Below, in pieces: positions 31,925 to 45,914 of a DNA stretch of 64,000 nt (its first letter is position 1; every line of letters begins with the position of its first letter). The position numbers and the translations under genes were made by a program. A model generated the notes under the pieces. The model saw only the letters and a program-made list of their open reading frames with translations, searched no databases and was not told the origin of the DNA. Source of the DNA: Acidianus manzaensis (GTDB lineage: Archaea; Thermoproteota; Thermoprotei_A; Sulfolobales; Sulfolobaceae); NCBI RefSeq assembly GCF_002116695.1, contig NZ_CP020477.1, positions 1,723,501-1,787,500 of the forward strand, written 5' to 3'.

Positions 31925-33210
31925 TTGCTGAAATTTTATATGCATGAGGATAGATTGATAGGAGTAGTTTTACCAGTAAGGACGTTTATCAAATTTGTCG
32001 GGGGAGGAGATGTTCATTCTAAGGAAGTTATAACTAGATTAGCTAAGAAAACTGATATACTTTTATTGCCTCCTCCTAGTGAAATCATAGATTATAACGC
32101 GGAAATTTGTAATTTCTTAAGAAGGAGTAAGCTTACTTTCCAGATTTTCTAAAAATGTGAAAAACTCAATTATTCGGAAATTATTCATAAATACTTAGAG
32201 TATTTAACTGATGTTAGAATAATATATGATCCTATTACTTACATTTATATGGATATGTCTTCTAAATTAAACAAGGCTAAGTTATTTCTAAGATCTCTCA
32301 ATAGAAAAATATATTGTGACAACGTGATATCTTTTGATGCATATTGTATAGCTAAGACTTCTAATAAACCCCTAGTTACTACAATTCATCCAGAAATAAG
32401 GACTTACGAAGACTCATTAAGATTTCTATACGGTAGTATAAAATACGGACTAGGAGATCCTCTATTTGGTTTCAAGAATAGATACAACCTTATTAATATC
32501 GCTAAATTTGGAAGAATTTTAATGGATCCACTCGTTAAGTATGTATTATCAGTAAGTGAAGGAGCTATACAAGGTTTAAAAATAAAAAGCGAGAAGATTA
32601 AAATTCTTAACCCTGGAAATGCGTTTGATCAAGAGCTTTTGCAATACAGAACAAAAAATAAAGAAGATTACTTAGTATTTTTGGCTAGATTATATTATCT
32701 GAAAGGAATATTCGATATTCCTTATATAATGAGGGAAATAGTCAAAAGAAACGATAGTGCTAAACTTATAATGTTTGGCAAATTCTGTAATGAAATGGAG
32801 AAGAGAAAATTCTTTGAATTAATTAAGAAATTTAATTTAGGGAAAACATAGAATGGTTAGGGTTTATCTCAGATGAGGAAAAATATAAAATAGTTAGTAA
32901 AGCTAGAGCATTAATATATTCATCCCACACTGATTCATTCTCTCTTGTTATCTTAGAGTCTTTGGCATTAGGCACACCAGTAGTCGCTTATGACTTACCT
33001 GGTCCAAAAAGTGCGTATAAAGGTTTAGATGCAGTAAAGTTTGTTAAGGAATTCGACGTAAAAACAATGGCTCAATATACGCTAAATATCCTTAAAATGA
33101 AGGATGAAGAGTATTTTAATTTAATATATAATGAAAAACTTAATAATTTTCTAGATAGATACAAAAGCTGGGATAAGGTAGCAGATGAAATTCTAAAATA
33201 TCTTAACTAG
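31925..33210 (+). pseudogene. GT4-family glycosyltransferase, broken by a stop and a frameshift
   Basis: The frame runs from about 31925, hits TAA at 32150-32152 (after LTFQIF), continues in the same frame to about 32840, then shifts in a run of A (LGK to ENIEWLGF). The C-terminus shows SFSLVILESLALGTPVVAYDLPGP. It resembles the intact 35329 gene (shared LLxYRTKxKEDYxVF), so it is a decayed paralogue. Confidence 0.82.
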
Positions 33211-33319
33211 TCTTTATTTATCATACTTACATTGAGATTCAATTTAAGAGCTCTTATCTAATTTGTCCTAAAAAACAAGAGTTAGATAGATGATTTTTCC
33301 TATCACGTTTTCTTCTAGT

Positions 33320-34168
33320 TTATGTCTTTTTGCTGCATCTAATAAGATAAGTAACTTTTCCCTTTTTAACCTCACACATAAAATCATTCCCTAATTTGTC
33401 TAGTACTTCATTAATTTTTTTAGGATAATGAAACTCAAAAATAATCTTTTCAAATCTATTTAAATTTTCATAATCGTTCATGATAATATCATATTCGCAT
33501 CCCTCGCAATCCATCTTCAAAAGGTATGGATCATTAACTATTTTTAGAACGTCAGTAAGGGTAATTTTATCTACTTCTATTTCACCACTATCATTAGCCT
33601 TATATGCAAATGAATAATATATATTATAATTTGTTGGAACTTTTATCTTTCCTTTGGAGGAAGCTAACGCTGCGTTTAGTACTACTACCTTATCCTCTAC
33701 ATTATTTAGTTTCAAATTTGTCTTTATCTCTTCGATTAGTATCGGAAGAGGTTCTATTGTAATTACTTTAGATGCTCCCATTTTAGCAAAGTATACTGCA
33801 GTATCTCCAATTCCTCCACCTACATCCACTACCTCTCGACCTTTAATGCCTGTATCGTAGTATTCTTCATCGTTAAATGTTTCATAAGCAGTAAAGATCA
33901 TGTGTTTTAATTTAACATCTTTATAAACCCATACATCATTCTTAAATCTCCAACCATTTACATAAGCTCTAATTCCCCAAATTTCGTTTATAGGTATTTT
34001 ATCCAAATTAATTAGAATACAATTTTCTTTTGTATCAACGTAAAAACTCTCTACTTTATTATTTCCAGCATATAATAGAATTTCTCTAATTGCAGATAAT
34101 GGTAAAAATAGTGTGTAATTATCAACGGTAACTTTAACACGTTTTTCACTATATTTTCCACTAAACAT
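33320..34168 (-). CDS. FkbM-family methyltransferase (282 aa)
   Basis: REVVDVGGGIGDTAVYFAKMGASKVITIEPLP is the SAM-binding motif and LLKMDCEGCEYDIIMND the FkbM motif, with Cys in place of the usual Val-Glu-Gly-Ala context. The N-terminal ~90 residues are beta-rich. Probably a glycan O-methyltransferase. Confidence 0.83.
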   Translation of the reverse strand: MFSGKYSEKRVKVTVDNYTLFLPLSAIREILLYAGNNKVESFYVDTKENCILINLDKIPINEIWGIRAYVNGWRFKNDVWVYKDVKLKHMIFTAYETFNDEEYYDTGIKGREVVDVGGGIGDTAVYFAKMGASKVITIEPLPILIEEIKTNLKLNNVEDKVVVLNAALASSKGKIKVPTNYNIYYSFAYKANDSGEIEVDKITLTDVLKIVNDPYLLKMDCEGCEYDIIMNDYENLNRFEKIIFEFHYPKKINEVLDKLGNDFMCEVKKGKVTYLIRCSKKT

Positions 34169-34275
34169 ATCTAAAAATAGATAAACTAATGGAGTAAGAC
34201 CTTTAAATTAAAATATAGTATAGCGTACTTAGCCTTATCTAATACTGACATTACTAATTAATATTTTGTATTTAC

Positions 34276-35292
34276 TTATAAATCTATTAGATTATTGTAT
34301 ATATTAATAACTTTCTTAACTGAATTCTTCCACGAGAATTGACTAGCATAGTCTCTTAAAGATTGAAAATACTTGTCTCTAAAACTAGTAATCTCGTCTG
34401 TTGATTGAAGCTCATCATCAATTTTTATACAATATTCGCATACTTCTTTCGGAATTCTAGCATTTTTGAACACTATGACTGGAACTCCCCTAGCTTGAGC
34501 TTCAATTATGGATAGACCGAAGCCCTCTTCTTTAGTGGGAAAGAATAAGGCATCAAACGAATCATAAATCTCTATAAGCTTTTCATTTGGTGCTGGACCC
34601 ATAATTTTTATCCTTCTGTCGTCTTCACTTTCCTTTTTTATTTCCTTGAATACCTCACTGTTAGGATTATAGCTTCCCCAAAGTTCAAATATTACATTCT
34701 CATCTTTTAATTTTTTAAATATCCTTATTCCCCTAATAACGTCTTTTCTCTCGCTATCAAGTTTGCCTATATAACCTAGCTTCACTATTTTTTTCTTCTC
34801 TTCTCTTTTTATAGGAGCTGTAAAAAATTCGTCTCCAATTCCTGGATTAACAACAAATACTTTCCCTTTATATCCCAGTCTTTCAACATCTTCCTTAATT
34901 AAACTAGATACTGCAATAATTGCATCAGAACTTAATATGCTCTTTATGTAAAATCTTTCCATCATTGGCGTTGGCTTTGATTCTTTATATTTAAGGAAGA
35001 ATAAGTCGTGAACAGTAGTTATCCATCTTGCTTTGCCTTTCCTTATAGGAAAAAAAGGTTTAGGAGAGAGCAAGTGAATTATATCGTAATCAGCATAGTT
35101 GTGAAGCATTCCTTTAATCATGCTTAGAAAGGAAGAAGTAAAAGAAGAGTAATCATAAACTGGATAAGCAGAAACGTTAATTCCCGAATTAACTAAACCA
35201 TTGTAAACTTCTCTGGCATATCTTCCTATTCCTGTAACTTTGCTCACATCTTCTTCAAAGTCTCCTTTGCTGGCTACTAAAAGTACTTTCAT
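34276..35292 (-). CDS. GT4-family glycosyltransferase (338 aa)
   Basis: Starts MKVLLVASKGDFEEDVSKVTGIGRYAREVYNGL; the acceptor domain shows HLLSPKPFFP and WITTVHDLFF; the donor domain has KLGYIGKLDSERKDVIRGI and EEGFGLSIIEAQARGVPVIVF. It is an intact retaining GT-B enzyme. It is divergent from the 35329 gene with 36 bases between starts. Confidence 0.88.
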   Translation of the reverse strand: MKVLLVASKGDFEEDVSKVTGIGRYAREVYNGLVNSGINVSAYPVYDYSSFTSSFLSMIKGMLHNYADYDIIHLLSPKPFFPIRKGKARWITTVHDLFFLKYKESKPTPMMERFYIKSILSSDAIIAVSSLIKEDVERLGYKGKVFVVNPGIGDEFFTAPIKREEKKKIVKLGYIGKLDSERKDVIRGIRIFKKLKDENVIFELWGSYNPNSEVFKEIKKESEDDRRIKIMGPAPNEKLIEIYDSFDALFFPTKEEGFGLSIIEAQARGVPVIVFKNARIPKEVCEYCIKIDDELQSTDEITSFRDKYFQSLRDYASQFSWKNSVKKVINIYNNLIDL

Positions 35293-35328
35293 AACTCTTA
35301 TTATCTGTATATAAGAATAAAGCTAGCT

Positions 35329-36558
35329 GTGAAAGTAACAATTATAACATCAAGTTTAACTTCAAACTATTCTGGAGGATCTACTCACGTTAATAATGTT
35401 GTTTATCGTCTAACCAAATATTTTGATGTAGAGTTTATTCCTTCCATTAACTTCTTTATTAATAATCATAAAACTGAAGAAGAACTAGAGAAGATAAGTA
35501 AAAATGGAATAAAAATTCCAGAGTTCGTTTACTCCTTCTCTTTCACTAACCTTAAGCCATCTTTTCTTCCTTACTCTAGTTCGGTATATGAAGCCTTCTC
35601 TGAAAAGGTTAAGCTTGACTCTGATTTTATATATGATCCTGATTATACTACGCCAGAGAGTATATTCATTTCTAACAGAAATAAAATACAGTTAGGCATA
35701 ACTCTTCATGCACCTTTATATTCTCTTTCTCAGTGTATATTCTATACTTACTATACACTAAAGCCCTTCTTCTTTAATTCGTTAGATTACTTTATGAAGA
35801 GATCAATAGCGCTTTATTTACTCACTGAGAAAAAAGAAGGATATATAAAAAGAGCTAGATACATGAGTTTCATAGCAGGAGTAAGTAAAGGTGTTATAGA
35901 TTCTATAAAAACTAAAAAGATAAAGAAATATCTCTTGTTTCCTGCTAACGGAGTCGATAAAGAGCTTTTGAATTACAGAACTAAAGATAAAGAAGATTAT
36001 GTTGTATTTTGGACTACTCTAATTCCACCCAAAGGTATCTTAAACTTTATTTATGTACTTAAGCTATTGAAAGATGAAGGTATTAAAGTCAAGGCCAAGG
36101 TTGCAGGCAACTTCTTATATGAGAAATTCAAGAAATTTTTCTTTAAATACGTTACTGATAATTCATTAGATGTGGAATATTTAGGTTTTCTCGATAAAAC
36201 AAAGCTTCACGATAAGAGAAGGCTTTACGAAGTAGTATCAAAAGCAAAGCTTTTAGTATATCCTTCATTAAACGATGGATTTTCAATTACAGTTTTAGAA
36301 GCTTTAGCTTTAGGAACTCCAGTTATAGCATACTCAATACCTACAGTGTACTCAGCGTATAAAGATGTTCCGGCGGTTAAATTTGTTAAGGAAGGTGATA
36401 TTAAAAAAATGACAGAAGAGGTAAAAAATGAACTTAACAAAGGAGAACTATTAGATGCAGTTTTTAGTGACAAAGTTAGGTCTTTTGTGGAGTTTCATAA
36501 CTGGGATAATGTAACAGAAAGTATTGTTAAGATCATTAAAAATGCGGTGGAATCGTGA
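35329..36558 (+). CDS. GT4-family glycosyltransferase (409 aa)
   Basis: [27 protein letters not shown] is the N-terminal loop; [30 protein letters not shown] is the donor-site motif. It is similar to the broken genes at 31925-33210 and 37563-38768, making a local family. The first codon is a non-ATG start close to 35329. It overlaps the next gene by four bases, so the two are co-translated. Confidence 0.85.
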   Translation: MKVTIITSSLTSNYSGGSTHVNNVVYRLTKYFDVEFIPSINFFINNHKTEEELEKISKNGIKIPEFVYSFSFTNLKPSFLPYSSSVYEAFSEKVKLDSDFIYDPDYTTPESIFISNRNKIQLGITLHAPLYSLSQCIFYTYYTLKPFFFNSLDYFMKRSIALYLLTEKKEGYIKRARYMSFIAGVSKGVIDSIKTKKIKKYLLFPANGVDKELLNYRTKDKEDYVVFWTTLIPPKGILNFIYVLKLLKDEGIKVKAKVAGNFLYEKFKKFFFKYVTDNSLDVEYLGFLDKTKLHDKRRLYEVVSKAKLLVYPSLNDGFSITVLEALALGTPVIAYSIPTVYSAYKDVPAVKFVKEGDIKKMTEEVKNELNKGELLDAVFSDKVRSFVEFHNWDNVTESIVKIIKNAVES

Positions 36559-37586
36559 GAATCTTAATTTCTCCGCCGATGAGATTCGGTTATGAATTCA
36601 CTGGAGCTTCTAGAAGAACTTTAGAAGTTTATAGTAGGATAGGAGAAGAAGTATATCTTTGCGTAGATAAGCATACACTAAAAGAAATAGATCCAAATAT
36701 TTCACCTCTTCTAAGTAATTTCAGGCTAGTGGAAAGTAGTAGCACTTCAAGAAAGGATTATATTCAAGGTTTCTTTAACTGTTTATCTGTAGCAAAGAAG
36801 GTAGATGTTATATTAAGCTATTCTGAGTTCTCGCTTAATGTTGCTTACTCTTATTTTCTCTCCCTTCTATCTGGTAAACCTCTGGTTATCTTTGTACATC
36901 ATATAACTGAAGAGATGAAGGGAGAATCAAAACTCTATTTTCTAATTAAACTCGCATTTGGAAGAAGTAAAGGAATAATCTGTTTAGATAATCCAGAGGT
37001 ATATGAAGAGCTAAAGAAAATGTTTCCTAAAAAGAAAGTAATTACATCAACTAACGGCATTAACGTAAAAGATTATTACACTTCTGATGAAAAAGTATGC
37101 GATGGTCTATTTATAGGCAATTATGGGGAAAGAAAAGGAGTAAATTACTTGACTAAGATATGGGATATTGTAAGCGAGAGGATAGGTGCAAAATTATGTA
37201 TAATAGGTAAAGGATGGAAGGAAATTCCTAAAAATGCTGTTTATTACGGCTTTGTAAGCGAGGATAAAAAGAGGGAAATATTGGCTAAATCTAAAGTATT
37301 TGTGTTTCCCTCCCTTTATGAGGGCTTCTCTTTAGCTACGGCAGAAGCTTTAGCGTCTCATTTACCAGTAGTTACTTGGGACTTGCCCTGGTCTAAGAGA
37401 TTTTTAACAATTAAGATACCGCCGTACGACGTAGAAAAATTTGCTGAAGCAGTAATAGATCTTCTCAAGGATGAAAAGAAAAGGGAGGAAATAGGAAATG
37501 AAAGTAGGAAATTTGCCGAAACTTTAAGCTGGGAAAAAGCTAGTGAGATGGAAAGAAAGGTATTATATGAAATTCTTAATCATTGA
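36555..37586 (+). CDS. GT4-family glycosyltransferase (343 aa)
   Basis: [28 protein letters not shown] opens the GT-B fold; [21 protein letters not shown] and [26 protein letters not shown] form the donor site. Translationally coupled to the 35329 gene (ATG/GTGA overlap). It converges on and overlaps the broken gene at 37563 by 24 bases. Confidence 0.87.
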   Translation: MRILISPPMRFGYEFTGASRRTLEVYSRIGEEVYLCVDKHTLKEIDPNISPLLSNFRLVESSSTSRKDYIQGFFNCLSVAKKVDVILSYSEFSLNVAYSYFLSLLSGKPLVIFVHHITEEMKGESKLYFLIKLAFGRSKGIICLDNPEVYEELKKMFPKKKVITSTNGINVKDYYTSDEKVCDGLFIGNYGERKGVNYLTKIWDIVSERIGAKLCIIGKGWKEIPKNAVYYGFVSEDKKREILAKSKVFVFPSLYEGFSLATAEALASHLPVVTWDLPWSKRFLTIKIPPYDVEKFAEAVIDLLKDEKKREEIGNESRKFAETLSWEKASEMERKVLYEILNH

Positions 37587-38768
37587 GTCTATGGCATTAG
37601 CTACATTGTCCCATGAGGAATGAAGTCTAATAAATTCATCCAATTCATTATCGAAAAACATTTCCTCTATCTTTTTATTGCTAAGCTTGATAACTTCTTT
37701 TTTAGCTTTTTCTATTAAAGACATAACATCAAATTCTCTTACAAAGAATGTAGGCTTAAACTTATAGACTGAGGTTAAGGAAGGTAAGTCATAAGCTATT
37801 ACTGGAGTCCCTACTGCTAAAGCCTCAAGCATTGTAACTGAAAATTACTCTTGATGTGAAGGTAAAATTAATGCCTTAGCCTTAGATAATATTTCGAATT
37901 TCTCTCCTTCAGATACGTTCTCGATTACCTCTATCCCTAGCCTTTTTGCCTCCTTGGCTATGAATTCTTGCTCTGAATAACCTATCATCTTTAGCTTAAC
38001 ATATTTTCCTACTTCTAAAGCCTCGTTAGCTCCTTTTGCAGTGTTTATCCTTCCTAGAAAAACTACGTAGTCTTCCTTATCAAAATTTCTATATTTTAAT
38101 GCTAAGGAATTAAATGCGTGAGGAGGAGATAGGACTTTTACGTTAAAATGTTTTGGTAAATTAGTATAGTTAATTGCTCCATTATTCATTACTGCTATGA
38201 AAGAAGGCTTTCTCTTCAAAGTCTTTGTTAAGAAAACCATATTTTGAACTCTCTGCATGCTACAGAACTTTATAGCACTTGTCTTACTAAACCATACTTT
38301 ACTCCACACATTCACACAATTTAAGAACGATTCCTTTTCAAGCAAAGAATTGTGAGGATCTGTCATTAATAGCATTCCATATTTATTTCCTATGCTCGAT
38401 AAGAGGATAGAAGACATTAACTGAATTCTATAATTGTGAGGAATATACGCAAAGTCTACTTCATCAACTTCTTTCCTATAACCATCCAGCAATTCTTTAG
38501 ATAGAGGAGAGAAAGTAAATAATTCTCTAAAAAGTGAAGTAGAAACTTTCTTATCTAGTAAACTTTCAAAAAACGATGGAACTTTAGCGTATTTTTTAAT
38601 TTCCTTTAGCTGTTCTTCAGAAATTTCGCTTAAAAACGCATGAGTAGTTGGTAAATAGTAAAGTTTATATCTTGCTGAAAGCCTCTTAATAATCTCTCTA
38701 ACATGTTTTTCAGTTCCACTGTTATGTTTACTTATTGCTCTTGAGTCTACTAATCCTAATGATAGCAT
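37563..38768 (-). pseudogene. GT4-family glycosyltransferase interrupted by a single stop codon
   Basis: The reading frame is continuous across 402 codons except for one TAA at 37845-37847, placed exactly in the donor motif (PSHQE-stop-FSVTMLEALAVGTPVIAYDLP, where Gly is expected). A single in-frame stop suggests recent loss. It overlaps the 38728 membrane-protein gene by 41 bases. Confidence 0.85.
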
Positions 38769-41208
38769 TCCTAAATACTTCTACTATATTTATCTTAAAA
38801 ATGCTCTTGTACACTATGAAATACAAGAATAGTAAATAAAAGAAGATGTCTACTGCAGTTATTAGCAAGTTAGTAACAAACCCTAACTTTATTGATATTG
38901 CAATTCCTCCATCTGAAGTGAAAATATATTGACCAAAGCCGTTAGTTCCTAAAGCTTTGCCGTTATTAACTATTATTCCACCATGAGGTAATGGTAAGGA
39001 AGTTTCTACTAGATAACCTTTATTGCTGTAGACTGTGAATTCCGCCATTAGTTGGTTAAAGCTGAAATTAATCGGAGCGGAAACTAGATCTGATAAGTTT
39101 ACGTTGCTAGGTATGATTATAGTCCATCTTTTTATACTTAAGTTCTCATCATGAGTTATATCTATTCTTGTTATATTTCCTTCATAATTTATTATATAAG
39201 TTCCTTTAAGTATAGTAATATTTCTGCTTTCATTAAATAATGAGATGTAATCTTCATTAACAGTAGATGGATTAAGTAACATTGTTACTGTTGCAGGAGT
39301 CTTTACTGGAGTAATAATTGCTGGAGTATAATTAAGTAAAGGATAAAGAAGCCATTCCGCATTAAACAATACGGTCTTGTTTCTACAGTTGAGGAATATT
39401 CCCATTTTAGCTTCTCTGAATATTGATGCATTTGGCTGTTCAAGTAAGTATACATCACCGTTTGCATATAAGACCTTTAGGCCAGAGTGATTAAGGTAAG
39501 AGTAAATGAAGGAATTGCTTAGTGGAACATACGACGTATTATCTATAAAGAGATATTTTATTCCAGCAACCTCATAAGCTAGAGGAGTTTGATTAACATA
39601 AGATGTAGAAGGAGTAGAAATTGTAGCATAGCCTGGCATAAGAGGAGGGGAGTATGAAATAAATTGATAATTTGTCCATTTTTCGCTAAAGCCTACTTCA
39701 CCTACATAAGCAACACCTGCATTTGATGTAGATAAAATATTCATTATATGAACCCATTGTGGCGGAGGATTTAATGGATAATAATAGCCTTCTAAAGATA
39801 CACCATTACCTGGAAATGAACCAGTATGTTGGCTAGGATAAAGTGTACCATTAAAGTATTGCCAGCTTGCAAAGCTCATAATTATGACTAGTATGATTCC
39901 AATTATATATTTAGTTTTAATTTTTCTAAAGGTGTTAATAATGTAATCAAAGCCTATTGCGGCCAATATTAGCGAGATCGAAACGTTAGTCCATTCTGCA
40001 TAAAATGGAATTGCAAACGCTGTAGACATTATTCCTCCAATTATTGGTAACTTTGATGGAAGAACGTCAAATATATAAGTGAATTCTCTAAAAGGATAGT
40101 TAGTTCCACTTTCTACTCCTATCATAAATAAGAGACTTAATAGCAGTTCTGCGGATATTTTCCTTTTAGATTTATTAAAAATGCTTATAAATACTATAAA
40201 TATAAAAATAAAGAGAGAAGATAACCATATATATGATATAGGATCATTTGGCATTAGAATCTGATCATTGAAACCATAAGCTGGTAGATAGAACCATTTA
40301 TCTCTAGGATAAAAGAGTATAGAAGGAGAAGATGGGATAACCGATGGCCACCAACTACTTATGAACATAAAAAGATTGGGAAAATTTGAATTTTGAGAGA
40401 ATCCCGCTATATAAGATAGACTATCTGGCCTTAATGCGCTAAAACTTGCAGCCTCAGCTATTGATGTCGTAATCAGAGAAGGATATATAAATATATAGTA
40501 TACATAAGCTACGAAAGGTAAGGATGTTAAAAATATGCCTAATAGACTTTTAATAACGTTAATAAGAGACTTCCTATATGCTAAAATACTAGATAGCAGA
40601 AAAATTGATATAATATAAATAAACCAAATATAAAATCTTGGATCCATCATTGCAGAAAATCCTAGAGCTATACCAGATAATATAATAGTCTTCTTAGATA
40701 AAGAAACGTTATTTAGCTGTATATTTATAAGGTTTATTAAAACAAATGAAAGTGAGAGTATACCTAATATTACATTAAACCAGTTAGAAGCTATTAGTTG
40801 CATGTAAAGCGGCAATAAATAGAAGAATAAGATTAGTAATATTTTTACACTGAAACTATGTATTTTTAAAACATCAATGATCAAATCAGTTAGCTTCCAT
40901 AGTATAAGATAAATTACACTAAACATTAATATTAAATATATTTTAGCAAGAATAATAACATCATTACTTGGTATAAGATACATAAATAAATATAGCACAC
41001 TTTCTACACTGGGAGAAATACCTGTTTCGGGAGCATATACAAAAAGAGGATAAAGATATTTAACTTCATATCCAGAGAAAAATGGAAATTGTGGACCTCC
41101 GTAGTTTAAATATCCATTACCAAACAGATACCCAGAGATGGGAATTAACGAAAATGCCCATAATAATAAAAATATCATTGTTCTATGTTTGGTATTTACA
41201 TCCAACAT
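38728..41208 (-). CDS. Large multipass membrane protein, candidate GT-C/YfhO-like glycosyltransferase (826 aa)
   Basis: About 11-12 transmembrane helices occupy residues 1-440, a long extracytoplasmic domain follows (440-790), and a last helix lies at the C-terminus (FVTNLLITAVDIFFYLLFLYFIV). An aspartate-bearing first loop and VAGIKYLFIDNTSYVP...GDVYLLEQPNASIF resemble YfhO-type GT-C proteins. It could transfer a lipid-phosphate sugar outside the cell. Moderately sure of class, not of reaction. Confidence 0.6.
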   Translation of the reverse strand: MLDVNTKHRTMIFLLLWAFSLIPISGYLFGNGYLNYGGPQFPFFSGYEVKYLYPLFVYAPETGISPSVESVLYLFMYLIPSNDVIILAKIYLILMFSVIYLILWKLTDLIIDVLKIHSFSVKILLILFFYLLPLYMQLIASNWFNVILGILSLSFVLINLINIQLNNVSLSKKTIILSGIALGFSAMMDPRFYIWFIYIISIFLLSSILAYRKSLINVIKSLLGIFLTSLPFVAYVYYIFIYPSLITTSIAEAASFSALRPDSLSYIAGFSQNSNFPNLFMFISSWWPSVIPSSPSILFYPRDKWFYLPAYGFNDQILMPNDPISYIWLSSLFIFIFIVFISIFNKSKRKISAELLLSLLFMIGVESGTNYPFREFTYIFDVLPSKLPIIGGIMSTAFAIPFYAEWTNVSISLILAAIGFDYIINTFRKIKTKYIIGIILVIIMSFASWQYFNGTLYPSQHTGSFPGNGVSLEGYYYPLNPPPQWVHIMNILSTSNAGVAYVGEVGFSEKWTNYQFISYSPPLMPGYATISTPSTSYVNQTPLAYEVAGIKYLFIDNTSYVPLSNSFIYSYLNHSGLKVLYANGDVYLLEQPNASIFREAKMGIFLNCRNKTVLFNAEWLLYPLLNYTPAIITPVKTPATVTMLLNPSTVNEDYISLFNESRNITILKGTYIINYEGNITRIDITHDENLSIKRWTIIIPSNVNLSDLVSAPINFSFNQLMAEFTVYSNKGYLVETSLPLPHGGIIVNNGKALGTNGFGQYIFTSDGGIAISIKLGFVTNLLITAVDIFFYLLFLYFIVYKSIFKINIVEVFRNAIIRISRLKSNK

Positions 41209-41299
41209 TACATAGATTTCTTGTCTCTCTCCCCTTTTTAATTTTTCTTCTTTAATTCAATCAAGCATAAAAATTATTAATTTTCTCCAAACTATAATT

Positions 41300-42160
41300 T
41301 TATACAAGTAATATATATTTTCCTATTAAACTATCATCTATGGCATTGTAGCTTCTTAGATAGTCGTAAATATTCTTAGATATAGAAATTTGTGTATCTC
41401 TAGTATTTACATTTAAATATTGTGTTGGATCTACAACTGTATTGATAGCTTTTTTGAAAAAATATACATAATTATTTACATTAGCATTTTTATATTTACC
41501 CTTAATTCTAGCAATGACATCTAGTAACATTAGAATTAGAATGTACTTTTTAGTGTAGGGATACATGAGCACAAGATCCTTAAACTGTATATTCAAACTG
41601 CGATAAATATTAATAACATTCTTTAATAGTCTAATTCTCCATAATTTTGTATATCTTCTTTCTCTCTCTATATAAAGATTTTTTGCTTTTATTTCTTGAT
41701 TTTCACCTATAATTAAGGGAAAAGTGATAGATATTTTCTGCCTACTCAAAAATTCTATATCTTCTCCATAATTTAGATTCTTCCAATTTCCAATTTTAAG
41801 GATTTGATCCTTTGACTGTATATAACTCATCATCGGACCTAATATAAGCAATTCTTTTAATCCAGATTTTATTACTTTGTGGAAGTTTTCATTATAATAA
41901 GTGTCGAGGTCGAAGTATGCTGTTATTGAGTTTTCTGGGCAGTGTTCTAGTGCGTATGCTCTTCCTTTTCCTCTGCTTGATTTTAAGCGTAAGAGTGTTA
42001 AATTATAATCTTTCTTTAGTTCTTGTAATTTTTCCCAAGTTCCGTCCTTGGAATAATTATCGACTATAACTATATCATAAGAGGGGTCAAATACTGATTT
42101 AATGCTTTCCTCTACAGTGTTAACGTTATTATATACTGTACCATAAATGCAAATAGTCAT
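41300..42160 (-). CDS. GT2-family glycosyltransferase (286 aa)
   Basis: TICIYGTVYNNVNTVEESIKSVF and DIVIVDNYSKDGTWEKL are the GT-A nucleotide-sugar site, and AYFDLDTYY is the DxD motif. The C-terminal half is helical and divergent. Intact. The acceptor is unknown. Confidence 0.82.
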   Translation of the reverse strand: MTICIYGTVYNNVNTVEESIKSVFDPSYDIVIVDNYSKDGTWEKLQELKKDYNLTLLRLKSSRGKGRAYALEHCPENSITAYFDLDTYYNENFHKVIKSGLKELLILGPMMSYIQSKDQILKIGNWKNLNYGEDIEFLSRQKISITFPLIIGENQEIKAKNLYIERERRYTKLWRIRLLKNVINIYRSLNIQFKDLVLMYPYTKKYILILMLLDVIARIKGKYKNANVNNYVYFFKKAINTVVDPTQYLNVNTRDTQISISKNIYDYLRSYNAIDDSLIGKYILLV

Positions 42161-42861
42161 AATAGCAAGTTAAAAAACACTAAATATAAGCTTTATGAAT
42201 AATATGTTTATATAATATTCAGAATACTTAAAGGTTTTAACAGCAGACTTAAGATATATCATGATGTTTTTACAGATGTGAACAGACAAATTTATTCATT
42301 TGAAATTTAGCTAAAAATTTCTTTAAAATTTTTGTACAGTTTATTTTAGTGTAAAGTTATTAAAATTATAATATACTCTTTTTATCAATGTACAATCTTC
42401 TTGATGATATATTTTTACAGCTATTATAAGATGAAGAATTAAATAAGGAGTGTAATAGTTATTCCTCATTCAATCCAGTAAAATACCAGTAAAGTGTTTT
42501 GTTCCAGCATCGTAATATTTGTTGCTTAGTGTTATTTAGGAATACTATTTTATGCATAGCATAAGCTGTTTTGTTTAAGATTTAAGTTTTCCACTTACTA
42601 GTGTTTCCTTGATTTCCAGTTAGCAGTTTAAAGGAAATTACCTCACCATAAAAAATCAAAATATTTATTCGTGGACTAATAATATATTTTTCATTTAACT
42701 TCTTAATTCTATCGCTTATCAGAAAAAATTTTCACTTAATACGATTATTATTCTTAGAAATCTTTAACGTAATATAAACATGTATTAACAATTTTCCTAT
42801 AATTGCTAATCAGTATTTTTGTACATAAAAATTTTATACAAGTCATTACTAAATTCTCTGC
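42161..42861. other. Non-coding region
   Basis: About 700 bases of A+T-rich sequence with no gene, motif or clear repeat that I can support. Confidence 0.4.
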
Positions 42862-44637
<1,776 letters not shown>

Positions 44638-44733
44638 AGAAGAAAAAGAGAGAAAATCATTTTATATACTCTCTCTTTTTGCTTTAAATCTATAACAGAT
44701 TGATTTTTAAATTTTACATCCTTCATTATTCAA

Positions 44734-45498
44734 ATGAAGGTAAGTGTAGTAATTCCCACACTTAACAGTGAGAAGACTATTGGTTTAGCAGTAAGTTCTG
44801 CGTTAAAATTTTCAGATGAGGTCATCGTAGTTGATTCGTTCTCTTCTGATAGAACTGTGGAAATTGCTGAAAAGGAGGGAGCAAAGGTAATCCAGATCAA
44901 AGGCAGTAGGCTTATTGCTAGGATTGAAGGAGCAAAGAGAGCTAAAGGAGACTACGTAGTTAACCTAGATTCTGACATGTATTTTTCTGACAACTTTAAG
45001 GGATTTGAGGAGAAAGTAGTTGCTTTAGGAGAAATTACTGTGGGGAAAGGAACAGTTTATAAAATAATGTCGATAGATAGGGAAATAACTCACAGGAGAT
45101 GGATGGAAAATCTGGACGTAAAAAAGGGCGGAATTATTCCGAGGATGTACGATAGGGAACTGTTGTTGAAAGCTTATGATAATATCCCTGGACATCTTAG
45201 GGAGAGATTGAATGCCTTTGAGGATAGTATTATATATTACGAAGTCTCAAAACTGTACAAGGGAAAAGTTCAGTTTATCCCTAGTGCTGTATACCATATA
45301 GAAGACGATTCTCTCTTTCAATTCATGAGGAAATGGTACAAATATGGGAAGAACGCAAAGCTTCTAAAGGGGACTGAGTACGAAAGGATTATGAAAGAAA
45401 GAGGAATGAGACCCGGACTAACTATGTCAGAAAAGGTAAAATTGGTTTTGCCTACGTTAATTAAAGGTATACCTTTCGCCTTAGGATATTATTTATAG
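44734..45498 (+). CDS. GT2-family glycosyltransferase (254 aa)
   Basis: KVSVVIPTLNSEKTIGLAVSSAL and DEVIVVDSFSSDRTVEIAEKEGAKVI form the GT-A site, with DSDMYFS as the DxD motif. FQFMRKWYKYGKNAKLL is seen in related GT2 enzymes of glycan loci. Intact, monocistronic. Confidence 0.87.
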   Translation: MKVSVVIPTLNSEKTIGLAVSSALKFSDEVIVVDSFSSDRTVEIAEKEGAKVIQIKGSRLIARIEGAKRAKGDYVVNLDSDMYFSDNFKGFEEKVVALGEITVGKGTVYKIMSIDREITHRRWMENLDVKKGGIIPRMYDRELLLKAYDNIPGHLRERLNAFEDSIIYYEVSKLYKGKVQFIPSAVYHIEDDSLFQFMRKWYKYGKNAKLLKGTEYERIMKERGMRPGLTMSEKVKLVLPTLIKGIPFALGYYL

Positions 45499-45796
45499 AT
45501 CGATGTGTCTATATAAATATTTAATATCTCACAAGCAAGATAGAGGGCGATGTGAAAGTTCCATATTATAAGGAAAATGATTAATGAGTCTATTAAAGAA
45601 TTGTGAGGCTGACGTTATTTTAAACTCAGAGTTAGAGAAGATAGTGTTTGAAGCTCACCCTAAACTGAGTAAGGTTTCTAATAAGAAGATAATTTCTAAG
45701 TTGGAGAGCGAGAAATGTAACAGTAAAATTAAATGAGACGGAGATAATTTATTGTGAGAAAATAATTTGAACATAGTTCATTGTTTAATTAAGCGT

Positions 45797-45914
45797 TAGA
45801 GTAAGAAAAGATCTTAAGGAGAAGACCGAGGAGTTAGTAATAAACATTAGAGAAATTGTGGAGAAGGCTTTAGAGGAAACATGTAAAGGTATAGAGTATG
45901 AATTTAGAGTCTAA
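45797..45914 (+). pseudogene. VapB-like antitoxin remnant
   Basis: LSVRVRKDLKEKTEELVINI and REIVEKALEE resemble the RHH N-terminus of archaeal VapB antitoxins, but there is no start codon and a stop lies just upstream. No VapC follows. The rest of 45499-46040 is non-coding, apart from a ~50-codon frame from about 45585 that I do not recognise. Confidence 0.35.
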